A stretch of DNA of 17,605 nt, taken from contig SDZP01000030.1 in assembly GCA_004144935.1 (NCBI GenBank), positions 1 through 17,605 on the forward strand. Direction: 5' to 3'. Below are positions 1-6,529 of this stretch, piece after piece. The position numbers and the translations under genes were made by a program. The DNA comes from Caulobacteraceae bacterium. GTDB taxonomy: Bacteria; Pseudomonadota; Alphaproteobacteria; Caulobacterales; Caulobacteraceae. Each line of letters begins with the position of its first letter. Position 1 is the stretch's first letter. The notes under the pieces were generated by a model, which saw only the letters and a list, made by a program, of their open reading frames with translations, did not search any database and had not been told where the DNA came from.

Positions 1-129
1 GCGGTAGCGGACCACCACCTCCTTCTGGCTGATGTAGAGGTCCTCGGACCGCATCTCGATGCTGTCGGTCTTCTTCAGCACCAGCCCGCCGGCGGCGAGC
101 TCCGCCGTCGAATCATTGGCCAGCGCGGC
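1..129 (-). pseudogene. Inverted partial copy of DUF4424 gene 5' region
   Basis: Read on the minus strand from 129 to 1, this is an open frame of 43 codons. It begins AALA-NDSTAELAAGG, continues through LVLKKTDSIEMRSEDLYIS and ends ...VVVRYR at the window edge. AALA followed by NDST looks like the end of a signal peptide with an AxA-type cleavage site, the expected start of a mature exported DUF4424 protein. It therefore carries the 5' sequence that the plus-strand gene lacks. The rest of the signal peptide and the start codon are not in the window. Probably not a separate gene but the other side of a fold-back junction. Confidence 0.8.
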
Positions 130-222
130 GCCGGCGGGCTGGTGCTGAAGAAGACCGACAGCATCGAGATGCGGTCCGAGGACCTCTACATCAGCCAGAA
201 GGAGGTGGTGGTCCGCTACCGC
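1..222. repeat. 94-bp perfect inverted repeat at window edge
   Basis: Bases 1-94 are the exact reverse complement of bases 129-222 (position i pairs with 223-i, with no mismatch), around a 34-base non-repeated centre at 95-128. Both arms carry the same coding sequence, the N-terminal part of the DUF4424 gene, in opposite orientation. The arm reaches base 1, so its full length is unknown. The geometry (short centre, arm running to the end of the sequence, gene interrupted) is typical of a fold-back chimera at a contig edge. A real inverted duplication cannot be excluded from sequence alone. Confidence 0.95.
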
Positions 223-1062
223 TTCCAGAACACCTCGGCGGCGCCGGTCAGCACCGTGGTCGCCTTCCCGATGCCCGACATCGGCGGTGAGGGCTTCTTC
301 GAGAGCGACAACGGCCTGCCCAGCGACGACGCCACCAATCTCCTGCAGTTCCACACCCTGGTCGACGGCAAGCCGGTCAAGGCTCAGGTCGAGCAAAAGG
401 CGTTCGTCGGCGATGTCGACCGCACCGCGTGGCTGAAGGCCCACAAGGTGCCGCTGGCGGCGCACAGGCCCGAGGCGACCGAGGCGCTCGACGGGCTGAG
501 CAAGGCCGACCAGGCCGAGGCGGTGAAACTGGGCCTCGCCTGGACCAACGAGTATGACCAGGGCAAGGGCTGGGAAAGCCACATGGCGCCGGCCTGGGTG
601 CTGAAGACGAGCTTCTACTGGACCCAGACCTTCCCGGCAGGGACGGTCGTCGAGGTCGAGCATCGCTACACTCCGGCCGTCGGCGGCAGCGTCGACACCA
701 TCATCGGCTCGCAGATGTGGGACGAGAACACCGAGGGCTGGGCGGCCGACCTGCGCAAGAAATACTGCGTCGAGCCGAGCTTCGTCGCCGCCGTCAAGAA
801 GGCCCGGCCGAAGGGCGAGGGCAGCATGTCCGGCTATCAGGAACGGCGCATCGGCTATGTTTTGAAGACCGGCGCCAACTGGGCCAAGCCGATCGGCGAC
901 TTCCGGCTGGTGGTCGACAAGGGCGCGGCCGAAAACCTGGTGAGCTTCTGCGCCACCGGGGTGAAGAAGATCGCGCCGACGCGGTTCGAGGTGGTGAAGA
1001 AGAACTACACGCCGACGAGCGACCTCGACATCCTGATCCTCGTGCCGTTCCAGGTGGAGTAG
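130..1062 (+). CDS. DUF4424 family exported protein, 5' end missing
   Basis: The product matches what I recall of the DUF4424 family: an N-terminal TDSIEMRSEDLYIS segment, then VRYRFQNTS, VVAFPMPDIGG and a C-terminal SDLDILILVPF strand. These proteins are usually exported; their biochemical role is unknown. The in-frame sequence enters from the inverted-repeat junction near 129/130 as AGGLVLKK. The first usable codon, GTG at 142, is an internal valine of that segment in the inverted copy, so it is not a true start. The missing N-terminus (signal peptide and roughly the first ten mature residues) is partly recoverable from the minus-strand copy at 1-129. The gene ends with TAG at 1060-1062, 65 bases before the first Nudix gene. 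The family call is from memory of the motif pattern. Confidence 0.8.
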   Translation, partial: AGGLVLKKTDSIEMRSEDLYISQKEVVVRYRFQNTSAAPVSTVVAFPMPDIGGEGFFESDNGLPSDDATNLLQFHTLVDGKPVKAQVEQKAFVGDVDRTAWLKAHKVPLAAHRPEATEALDGLSKADQAEAVKLGLAWTNEYDQGKGWESHMAPAWVLKTSFYWTQTFPAGTVVEVEHRYTPAVGGSVDTIIGSQMWDENTEGWAADLRKKYCVEPSFVAAVKKARPKGEGSMSGYQERRIGYVLKTGANWAKPIGDFRLVVDKGAAENLVSFCATGVKKIAPTRFEVVKKNYTPTSDLDILILVPFQVE

Positions 1063-1092
1063 CCCGGGAGGCGTTCCTTCCCCAACGACAGA

Positions 1093-1121
1093 CTTTCCCA
1101 GTCCGCCGGGCGGCCTACACT
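1093..1121 (+). promoter_or_regulatory. Possible promoter for a leaderless Nudix mRNA
   Basis: TACACT at 1116-1121 resembles a -10 box and lies six bases before the ATG at 1128, so transcription would begin at or next to the start codon. No Shine-Dalgarno sequence precedes that ATG. A -35 element about 17 bases upstream (around 1093-1098) is poor, so the call is weak. Confidence 0.3.
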
Positions 1122-1127
1122 GCGCCC

Positions 1128-1853
1128 ATGAGCAAGCCGATCCTCGACCCCACCTATGATCCGCGCAGCGACGGCGCCATGCGCGAGAGCGGCAAGGCGA
1201 TCCGGCCCAGGCATGCGGCCACGCTGATCGTGGTGCGGCGGGATGCGGCGAAACCGCGGCTGCTGATGGGGCGCAGGGCCAAGGGCCATGCCTTCATGCC
1301 GTCCAAATGGGTGTTCCCCGGCGGGCGGGTCGACCGGGGCGACTTCACCGCCCCGTCGGCCAGCGACCTGTCGCCCGAGGTCGAGGCCAAGCTGGCCCTG
1401 AGCCTGCGCCACAGGTCCCCCGCCCTGCCCCGCGCCCTGGCCATGGCGGCGGTGCGCGAGACCTTCGAGGAGGTCGGGCTGCTGCTGGCCAAGCCGGCCC
1501 CGACCCGGCCGGGGGTGGGCGGCTGGCGCGAGTTCCTGGCGCAGGGGGCGGCGCCGGACCTGGCGGCCTTGAGCTTCGTGGCCCGGGCCATCACCCCGCC
1601 CTACCGGCCGCGCCGCTTCGACGCCCGCTTCTTCATGGCCGACGCCGAGGCGCTGGTCAGCCTGGAGCGGCAGCCCGACTGCGGCGAACTGGACGAGATC
1701 GCCTGGGTCGACCTGGACGAGGCCCTGGCCCTGGACCTGCCCAACATCACCCGCTTCGTGGTCGCCGAGGTGGCCGAGCGGCTGGGCGGCGCCGAGCGGC
1801 CGGCCCCCTTCATGCGCTTCCTGCAGGGCGCCCGGCGGCTGGACTACCTGTGA
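1128..1853 (+). CDS. Nudix hydrolase (first of tandem pair)
   Basis: A 241-residue protein of the Nudix superfamily, which hydrolyses nucleoside diphosphates linked to another moiety. FPGG at about 63-66 and RETFEEVGL at 110-118 form the Nudix box, but about 43 residues separate GG from RE, so this is the subgroup with a long insertion inside the box. The catalytic glutamates of REtfEEvG are present. Substrate is not predictable; this subgroup includes coenzyme-A and NADH-type pyrophosphatases as well as uncharacterised members. The ATG at 1128 is chosen because upstream in-frame sequence only shadows the DUF4424 gene. The stop overlaps the start of a second Nudix gene by four bases, implying translational coupling. 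Likely cytoplasmic; no signal peptide. Confidence 0.88.
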   Translation: MSKPILDPTYDPRSDGAMRESGKAIRPRHAATLIVVRRDAAKPRLLMGRRAKGHAFMPSKWVFPGGRVDRGDFTAPSASDLSPEVEAKLALSLRHRSPALPRALAMAAVRETFEEVGLLLAKPAPTRPGVGGWREFLAQGAAPDLAALSFVARAITPPYRPRRFDARFFMADAEALVSLERQPDCGELDEIAWVDLDEALALDLPNITRFVVAEVAERLGGAERPAPFMRFLQGARRLDYL

Positions 1854-2422
1854 CGGAGCCCAAGACTTTGGCTGTCCGTCCCCGCCATGCGGCCAGCCTG
1901 ATCCTGTTGCGCGGCAATGGCCCGAAGGCCGAGGTGCTGATGGGCAAGCGACCGCGCAAGTCGCGGTTCGCGCCCGATGTGTTCGTCTTTCCCGGCGGGG
2001 CGGTGGACCCCGCCGACCGGGAGCGCCCCCGGTCGCTGTCGCCGCTGTGCGTCCGGCTGACCCATGCGCCGGGCCGGCTGGCGGGCGCGCTGGCGGCGGC
2101 GGCTGTGCGCGAGACCTTCGAGGAGACGGGCCTGACCCTGCCCGACCATGCGCCGATGACCCTGGCGGCCCGGGCCATCACCCCGACCAACAGTCCGGTG
2201 CGCTTCCACGCCCGATTCTTCCGGGCGGACGCCGCCGATCTGGCCGGCGATCTGGCCGATAGCGATGAACTCAGCGAACTGGCCTGGCGGCCCCTGCCGG
2301 AGGCGCGCCAGCTGCCGCTGTTCGATATCACCGAGGCCATCCTCGACGCCCTGATGGCCGACGATCCGCCGTTCCTGTTCACCTACCGCTTTGGCAAGGC
2401 GCGGCTGAAGACGCTGATCTGA
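1850..2422 (+). CDS. Nudix hydrolase (second of tandem pair)
   Basis: A 190-residue Nudix protein starting with GTG at 1850 inside the previous gene's end (GTGA overlap). The start is set by the overlap and by RPRHAASLILL, which aligns with RPRHAATLIVV near the start of the first copy. It has FPGGAVD at about 47-53 and RETFEETGL at 87-95, again with an insertion in the Nudix box, and shares the ARAITP segment with its neighbour. The two are paralogues: a 21-base stretch coding for VRETFEE is identical (1452-1472 and 2105-2125). The first copy is longer, with an extended N-terminus and a longer spacer after the box. Substrate unknown. The gene ends 20 bases before the rpmG promoter. Confidence 0.87.
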   Translation: MTEPKTLAVRPRHAASLILLRGNGPKAEVLMGKRPRKSRFAPDVFVFPGGAVDPADRERPRSLSPLCVRLTHAPGRLAGALAAAAVRETFEETGLTLPDHAPMTLAARAITPTNSPVRFHARFFRADAADLAGDLADSDELSELAWRPLPEARQLPLFDITEAILDALMADDPPFLFTYRFGKARLKTLI

Positions 2423-2441
2423 CTTCGCCCTCCGCCGGCGG

Positions 2442-2469
2442 TTGACTTCCGGCAATCGATGCGTATGTT
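2442..2469 (+). promoter_or_regulatory. Sigma-70-type promoter of rpmG
   Basis: TTGACT (2442-2447), a 16-base spacer and TATGTT (2464-2469) make a good housekeeping promoter. Initiation near 2476 would give a leader of about 40 bases before the rpmG ATG. Confidence 0.65.
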
Positions 2470-2514
2470 CCGCGCCTCGCGAGAATTCGGCCCTGCGGCC
2501 ATGAGGACATTGCT

Positions 2515-2682
2515 ATGGCCAAACCGGCATCCATCAAGATCCGCCTGAACTCCACGGCGGATACCGGCTTCTTCTACGTCACCAAGAAGAACGCCCGCAC
2601 CAAGACCGAGAAAATGGTCCTGAAGAAGTACGATCCCGTCGTGCGCAAGCACGTCGAGTTCAAGGAAGGCAAGATCAAGTAG
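2515..2682 (+). CDS. rpmG: 50S ribosomal protein L33
   Basis: A 55-residue basic protein, MAKPASIKIRLNSTADTGFF..., with the L33 pattern FYVTKKNARTKTEKMVLKKYDPVVRKHVEFKEGKIK split around the centre. L33 sits near the E site of the large subunit. The length is normal for the family. No cysteines are present, so this is the zinc-free (C-minus) form. A GAGGA ribosome binding site at 2503-2507 lies seven bases before the ATG. It has its own promoter and an intrinsic terminator 26 bases after the stop, so it is probably monocistronic. Near-certain identification. Confidence 0.97.
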   Translation: MAKPASIKIRLNSTADTGFFYVTKKNARTKTEKMVLKKYDPVVRKHVEFKEGKIK

Positions 2683-2708
2683 GCTTTCACAGCCACGCTT
2701 GACGACAG

Positions 2709-2735
2709 ACGCCCGGCCTCACCGCCGGGCGTTTT
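2709..2735 (+). terminator. Intrinsic terminator of rpmG
   Basis: ACGCCCGGC (2709-2717), a six-base loop and GCCGGGCGT (2724-2732) form a perfect 9-bp GC-rich stem ending in a TTTT run at 2732-2735. It lies between rpmG and the convergent small membrane protein gene. Confidence 0.85.
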
Positions 2736-2747
2736 GCTGTCTGGGGC

Positions 2748-3155
2748 TCAGGATTTCGTCTTCGGCGGCCGCGTGCCGACGAACGGCCGCTGGGTGGTCG
2801 GCAGGCTCCAGAACAGCCCCATGGCGGCGATGACCAGCAGGCCCAGCATGGCGATGCTGATCAGGGTCAGGTGGGGCATGTAGCCCTCGGCCGGCAGGCT
2901 CTCGAAGTGGCGGAAAGTCGAGCCCCAAAGGACCAGGAGCATGCCGCCCCAGCCGGCGCTGAGCAGTCTGGCCCGGGTGCTGTTGCTTTCCCGAAGCACC
3001 AGCCAGCCCGCGACGGTCAGCAGCAGGCCGACCAGCAGATCATCGATCCAGAAGGGCCACCACAGGCCGTTGACCAGCTGTCGCACAGTGGCCAGCACCG
3101 CCGCCACGGGACCAAGACATACGGCAATCCAGGCGGACCTCGTACGCGTTTCCAT
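2748..3155 (-). CDS. Small four-helix membrane protein, function unknown
   Basis: A 135-residue hydrophobic protein with about four predicted membrane segments (roughly residues 7-27, 33-55, 63-82 and 95-117) and a short basic tail (TRPPKTKS). No catalytic motif or recognised domain. The ATG at 3153-3155 is preceded on the minus strand by AAAAAAGGGG, a plausible ribosome binding site. The gene is convergent with rpmG. It lies downstream of pleD on the same strand, 183 bases away, past a possible weak terminator, so it may be transcribed on its own. I do not recognise the family. Confidence 0.7.
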   Translation of the reverse strand: METRTRSAWIAVCLGPVAAVLATVRQLVNGLWWPFWIDDLLVGLLLTVAGWLVLRESNSTRARLLSAGWGGMLLVLWGSTFRHFESLPAEGYMPHLTLISIAMLGLLVIAAMGLFWSLPTTQRPFVGTRPPKTKS

Positions 3156-3288
3156 CCGGTTCGCCCCTTTTTTCGAGCGTTACACAAGGCGATCGCGAAC
3201 CGCGTCGCTCTGCCTCGTATTAGGTCAGCGCCCGGGGAAATCCAGCGGATCATGACTCTGATTTGGGGCAAACGTCAGAAAGTCGACT

Positions 3289-3328
3289 AAAACTGTGGAT
3301 TGATAACCTGATCGGGGTATGCCAATCC
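3289..3328 (-). terminator. Possible weak terminator after divK-pleD
   Basis: On the minus strand, GGATTG (3328-3323) and CAATCC (3302-3297) can pair around an imperfectly self-complementary centre; a TTTT run follows at 3292-3289. The stem is bulged and the U-run is short and offset, so the call is tentative. The rest of 3156-3338 shows no gene and no convincing promoter. Confidence 0.35.
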
Positions 3329-3338
3329 GCGCAACCGT

Positions 3339-4703
3339 TCAGGCTGCCCGGGCGATAACCCGATTGCGGCCGGCGTGCTTGGCCTCATAGACGGCCCCGT
3401 CGGCCCGCTTGAGCAGGGTTTCGGGCGTGTCGAGGTCGGTGACCGTGCTGGCCACGCCCACGGAGATCGTCACCGTCAGCAATTCCTTGCCGCCGGCCAC
3501 CCGGAACGGCGAGCCGGCCACATGCAGGCGGATGCGCTCGGCGATTCGCTCCGCGTCGGCCAGGCGGGTGCCCGGCATGATGACCGTGAACTCCTCGCCG
3601 CCGTAGCGACAGGGCAGATCGACGGCCCGGACGTTGGTGGCCAAGCGCACCGCGAACTCGCGCAGCACCTCGTCGCCGGCGTCGTGGCCGAAGCTGTCGT
3701 TGATCTTCTTGAAGTGGTCGATGTCGATCATCAGGGCCGCCACCGGCTCGCCCCCCATGCAGGCCCGCTTCACCAGCGCGGCCAGCTGGGTCTCCATGTA
3801 GCGTCGGTTGTGCAGGCCGGTCAGCTGGTCGGTGACGGCCAGTTCCAGCGAATGGTCGAGGTTCTGGCGCAGGAAGTCGGTGTAGCGCTTGCGCTTGATC
3901 TGGGTGCGGGCCCGGGCCGCCAGTTCCTGGGGATCGATCGGCCGGGTCAGGATATCGTTGACGCCGATCTCCAGGGCCTTGACCAGGCGGGGCCGGTCGT
4001 CCGGATCGACGATGACCAGGACGGGCACGTTGCGGCTGGCCTCGTCCGAGCGCAGGGCGGCGCAGAATCGCAGGCCATCGAAGGCCTTGGCGGCCGCGTT
4101 GACGATGATGATGTCGACCGGCCCGCGGGCGGTCATCAGGGCCTTGTCGTAGTCGCTCTCGACCACCGGGCGGTGTTCGACGGCAAGTTCGGTGGCGATT
4201 CGCTGTGACTGGCGCTCATTGTCGTCGACGATAAGGATGCGTCCGCCGACTCCGCCCAGGCGTGCGGCGGCGCCGGCGATGACCCCCATGCGGCGGCCCG
4301 ATTCCTCGCGCTGCCGCAATTCGTCGATGACCAACTTCAGCCGGGTCAGGCTGCGCACCCGGGCGAACAGCATGACGTCGTCGATCGGCTTGGTCAGGAA
4401 TTCGTCGGCCCCGGCCTCGAGCCCTTCGATCCGGTCGGAGCGACCGTCGAGGGCGGTGACCAGCACCACCGGGATGTGGCGGGTTTCCGGATCGTCCTTC
4501 AGCCGCCGGCAGACCTGGAAACCGTCCATGCCGGGCATCATGACGTCCAGGAGGACGATGTCGGGTTTTTCGGACGCCGCGATGGCCAGGGCCGTGGGCC
4601 CGTCGCAAGCGGTCAGCACCTCGTAGTACTCGGCCGTCAGCTTGGCCTCGAGCAGGCGAACGTTCGCCTCGATGTCGTCGACTACAAGAATGCGTGCACT
4701 CAT
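3339..4703 (-). CDS. pleD: PleD, response regulator diguanylate cyclase
   Basis: A 454-residue protein, the same length as Caulobacter PleD. It makes cyclic di-GMP from two GTP; in Caulobacter, phosphorylation drives its dimerisation and location at the stalked pole during the swarmer-to-stalked transition. Receiver domain 1 (about 1-140) has the acidic pair D9-D10, phospho-acceptor D53 and K105. Receiver 2 (about 150-285) is the adaptor/dimerisation domain. The GGDEF domain (about 286-454) has the active site GGEEF at 368-372 and the inhibitory I-site RAVD at 359-362, so it should be catalytically active and product-inhibited. The start is ATG at 4701-4703 (MSARILVVDD); an open frame continues upstream but only shadows divK. 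divK ends four bases upstream, and the GGGGTAGGG before the start spans the divK stop. Confidence 0.97.
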   Translation of the reverse strand: MSARILVVDDIEANVRLLEAKLTAEYYEVLTACDGPTALAIAASEKPDIVLLDVMMPGMDGFQVCRRLKDDPETRHIPVVLVTALDGRSDRIEGLEAGADEFLTKPIDDVMLFARVRSLTRLKLVIDELRQREESGRRMGVIAGAAARLGGVGGRILIVDDNERQSQRIATELAVEHRPVVESDYDKALMTARGPVDIIIVNAAAKAFDGLRFCAALRSDEASRNVPVLVIVDPDDRPRLVKALEIGVNDILTRPIDPQELAARARTQIKRKRYTDFLRQNLDHSLELAVTDQLTGLHNRRYMETQLAALVKRACMGGEPVAALMIDIDHFKKINDSFGHDAGDEVLREFAVRLATNVRAVDLPCRYGGEEFTVIMPGTRLADAERIAERIRLHVAGSPFRVAGGKELLTVTISVGVASTVTDLDTPETLLKRADGAVYEAKHAGRNRVIARAA

Positions 4704-4707
4704 CGCC

Positions 4708-5073
4708 CTACCCCAGGAAGCGGCGGATCGTGTCCAGGAAGTGGGACACCGAAATGGGTTTGGAGATGTAGGCCTCGCAGCCGCCTTCGCGGATGCGCTC
4801 CTCATCGCCCTTCATGGCAAAGGCGGTGACGGCGATGACCGGAATATGGCTCAAGTCGTCGTCTTCCTTCAGCCACTTGGTCACTTCCAGGCCGCTGATT
4901 TCGGGCAACTGGATGTCCATCAGGATCAGGTCGGGCCGATGCTCCCGGGCGAGCGAAAGGGCCGACAGGCCCTCCCGCGTCTGAAGGGTTTCGTACCCTT
5001 GCGCGTCGAGCAGGTCGTGGAAGAGCTTCATGTTGAGCTCGTTATCCTCGACGATGAGGACCTTCTTCGCCAT
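4708..5073 (-). CDS. divK: DivK, single-domain response regulator
   Basis: A 121-residue stand-alone receiver protein nearly identical to remembered Caulobacter DivK. It has the acidic pocket E9/D10, phospho-acceptor D53 (LILMDIQLPEISG), T83 in VTAFAMKGDEER, and the conserved lysine in YISKPIS. In Caulobacter, DivK is phosphorylated by DivJ, dephosphorylated by PleC, and acts through DivL and CckA to lower CtrA activity. The protein ends at ...TIRRFLG, a few residues shorter than the Caulobacter form as I recall it. It is the first gene of the divK-pleD operon. The minus-strand leader holds a terminator-like hairpin and, further up, a CtrA-type box, both inside or next to the divergent HAD gene. 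Confidence 0.97.
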   Translation of the reverse strand: MAKKVLIVEDNELNMKLFHDLLDAQGYETLQTREGLSALSLAREHRPDLILMDIQLPEISGLEVTKWLKEDDDLSHIPVIAVTAFAMKGDEERIREGGCEAYISKPISVSHFLDTIRRFLG

Positions 5074-5106
5074 CTAGCGTTCGACCTTCAGAGCGGAATG
5101 CTGGGG

Positions 5107-5127
5107 AAAAAGGACTCACCTGAGTCC
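5107..5127 (-). terminator. Terminator-like hairpin in the divK leader
   Basis: Read on the minus strand, GGACTC (5127-5122), loop AGGT and GAGTCC (5117-5112) form a 6-bp stem (7 if the A-T pair closes a 2-base loop), followed directly by TTTTT (5111-5107). It lies 34 bases upstream of the divK start and downstream of the CtrA-like box. It could be an attenuator, a terminator of a short leader RNA, or only a symmetric protein-binding site. Confidence 0.5.
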
Positions 5128-5133
5128 GTTTCC

Positions 5134-5838
5134 ATGAAGCCAGATCGCACGAATATCCTTAAGCCTGCGCTAATCGTGACCACGCTTGAAACGCTAACCG
5201 CCGCTGAAGCCGCCCAGGCTGTTCCCGTCGATCCGGCGCGACCGCTGCTGATCGTCGACGTCGACGAGGTTCTGGCGCACTTCATGGCCGGCTTCGAGAC
5301 CTTCGTCGGCCGGCACGGCTACGAGATGCGGATCGACAGATTCGCCCTGTTCCAGAACATCTACAAGGTGGGCGGGACCGAAAGCGTCGACATGCCGACC
5401 GGCAAAGCTCTGTTCGACGACTTCTTCCGTGACGGAGCCGACGATCTGATGCCCGTCGACGGCGCGGCGGCCGCGCTGGAGCGGCTGAGCGGCGAGATGA
5501 CCGTGGTGATCCTGACCAACGCGCCGGATCACGGCCGGTCGGCGCGGATGGGCTGGCTGCGGACCCACGGTCTGCATTATCCGATGATCATCAACAGCGG
5601 TCTCAAGGGTCCCATCGTGCGGGACCTGGCGGCGCGGACCGGGCGCAAGGTCGGTTTCATCGACGACCTTTTGCCCAACCTCGAATCGGTGGCCGAGGAT
5701 GCGCCGGACGTGGTCCGCTTCCAGATGATCGCAGACGAGCGGCTGCGGCCCTACGCGCCGACCGATCCGGCGCGGCATGTCTGGGCGGATGACTGGGCGG
5801 CGATGGAGCCGGCGATTCGTCATCGCCTGCTCGGCTGA
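5134..5838 (+). CDS. HAD-superfamily hydrolase
   Basis: A HAD-fold phosphohydrolase-like protein of about 234 residues. Motif I is LLIVDVDEVL (the two aspartates of DxD), motif II is VVILTNAPD (T/N), the lysine is in SGLKGPIVRD, and motif IV is VGFIDDLLPN. All catalytic elements are present; an insertion after motif I (FVGRHGYEMRIDRF...) would be the cap. The substrate is unknown. The start is uncertain: ATG at 5098, ATG at 5134 and GTG at 5176 are in frame and none has a clear ribosome binding site. Codons between 5134 and about 5205 are unusually rich in rare ones (CTA, CTT, CCA, AAT). The GTG would leave the CtrA-type box outside the gene. It is divergent from divK and convergent with the flavodoxin-like gene, 18 bases away. 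Confidence 0.8.
   Translation: MKPDRTNILKPALIVTTLETLTAAEAAQAVPVDPARPLLIVDVDEVLAHFMAGFETFVGRHGYEMRIDRFALFQNIYKVGGTESVDMPTGKALFDDFFRDGADDLMPVDGAAAALERLSGEMTVVILTNAPDHGRSARMGWLRTHGLHYPMIINSGLKGPIVRDLAARTGRKVGFIDDLLPNLESVAEDAPDVVRFQMIADERLRPYAPTDPARHVWADDWAAMEPAIRHRLLG
5159..5173 (-). promoter_or_regulatory. CtrA-type binding site upstream of divK
   Basis: The minus strand reads TTAG-N7-TTAA (plus strand TTAAGCCTGCGCTAA), one base from the CtrA consensus TTAA-N7-TTAA. It is 85 bases upstream of the divK start. From memory, divK belongs to the CtrA regulon in Caulobacter, so the location fits. A further GCTAA half-site lies 24 bases away at 5193-5197. I could not place -10 and -35 boxes with confidence. 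Confidence 0.55.
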
Positions 5839-5856
5839 CGACCTGCCGCCCCTCGC

Positions 5857-6474
5857 CTATTGGTCTTCTTCGTGCCCCGGGAAGGGCTTGGCCTTCAGCA
5901 GTCCGGCCAGATGGGCGGCGTTGTCCGCCACCATGGCGGAGGTCTTGGCGACCTTTTCCGGCGTCTTCTTGAGGTCCTTGAAATCGGTCGAGCCCATCGC
6001 CTCGCCGACCCAGTAGCAGGCGGCGACCGCCGGGATGGTGAAGCCGACGTCGTTCAGGGCCTGGAAGACCTCGGCCGAGGTATGGTGCGCCCCGTCCTCG
6101 TTGCCGACCACGGCGCAGACGGCGACCTTGCCATAGGACGGCATGCGGCCCTCGTCGTCGGTCTCGTCGAGGAAGGCGTCCAGGCGCTCCAGCACCCGCT
6201 TGGTGACGCTGCTGGGCTGGCCCATCCAGATCGGTCCGCCGAGGATCAGGATGTCGGCGGCCAGGATCTTCTCCCGGATGTCCGGCCAGTCATCGCCCTC
6301 GCCCTCGTCCGAGGTCACGCCGGGCAGGACGTTGTGGGCGGCGATTCGGATGGTCTCGGCGACCTTCACGCCGCAGCGTTCGAAATCCTTGCGCAGCAGG
6401 TTCAGCATGGCGTCGGTCGAGCTGTCGCCATCGCGCTTGAGGGTGCAGTTGAGGGGTTGGGCCTTGAGCGCCAT
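5857..6474 (-). CDS. Flavodoxin-fold NAD(P)H-dependent oxidoreductase
   Basis: A 205-residue protein of the flavodoxin / NADPH-dependent FMN reductase superfamily. The N-terminal strand is followed by a phosphate-binding loop of the type LKRDGDSSTDAM (about 12-23), and ILGGPIWMGQPSS at about 77-89 is the typical flavin-ring loop. Such enzymes bind FMN and reduce flavins, quinones or other electrophiles; the exact substrate is not predictable. The C-terminus is an EED-rich tail. It lies 55 bases downstream of a beta-hydroxyacid dehydrogenase on the same strand, so co-transcription is possible though no functional link is evident. Start ATG at 6472-6474; the upstream ribosome binding site is weak. 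Confidence 0.82.
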   Translation of the reverse strand: MALKAQPLNCTLKRDGDSSTDAMLNLLRKDFERCGVKVAETIRIAAHNVLPGVTSDEGEGDDWPDIREKILAADILILGGPIWMGQPSSVTKRVLERLDAFLDETDDEGRMPSYGKVAVCAVVGNEDGAHHTSAEVFQALNDVGFTIPAVAACYWVGEAMGSTDFKDLKKTPEKVAKTSAMVADNAAHLAGLLKAKPFPGHEEDQ

Positions 6475-6529
6475 GGATCGTCTCGCCGTTGGAAGTGGAG
6501 ACTAGACGCGCGAGGCCGCCGGCTGTTCC

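Noticed and set aside
142..144. GTG at 142 as a real start of the DUF4424 protein
   Set aside because: The inverted copy shows that this codon is an internal valine in GGLVLKK, preceded by a mature N-terminus and signal-peptide end.
4704..4805. N-terminal extension of PleD from 4805
   Set aside because: The extension (MRSASAKAAARP...) is the divK gene read in another frame. Starting at 4703 gives the exact 454-residue PleD length and the conserved residue numbering.
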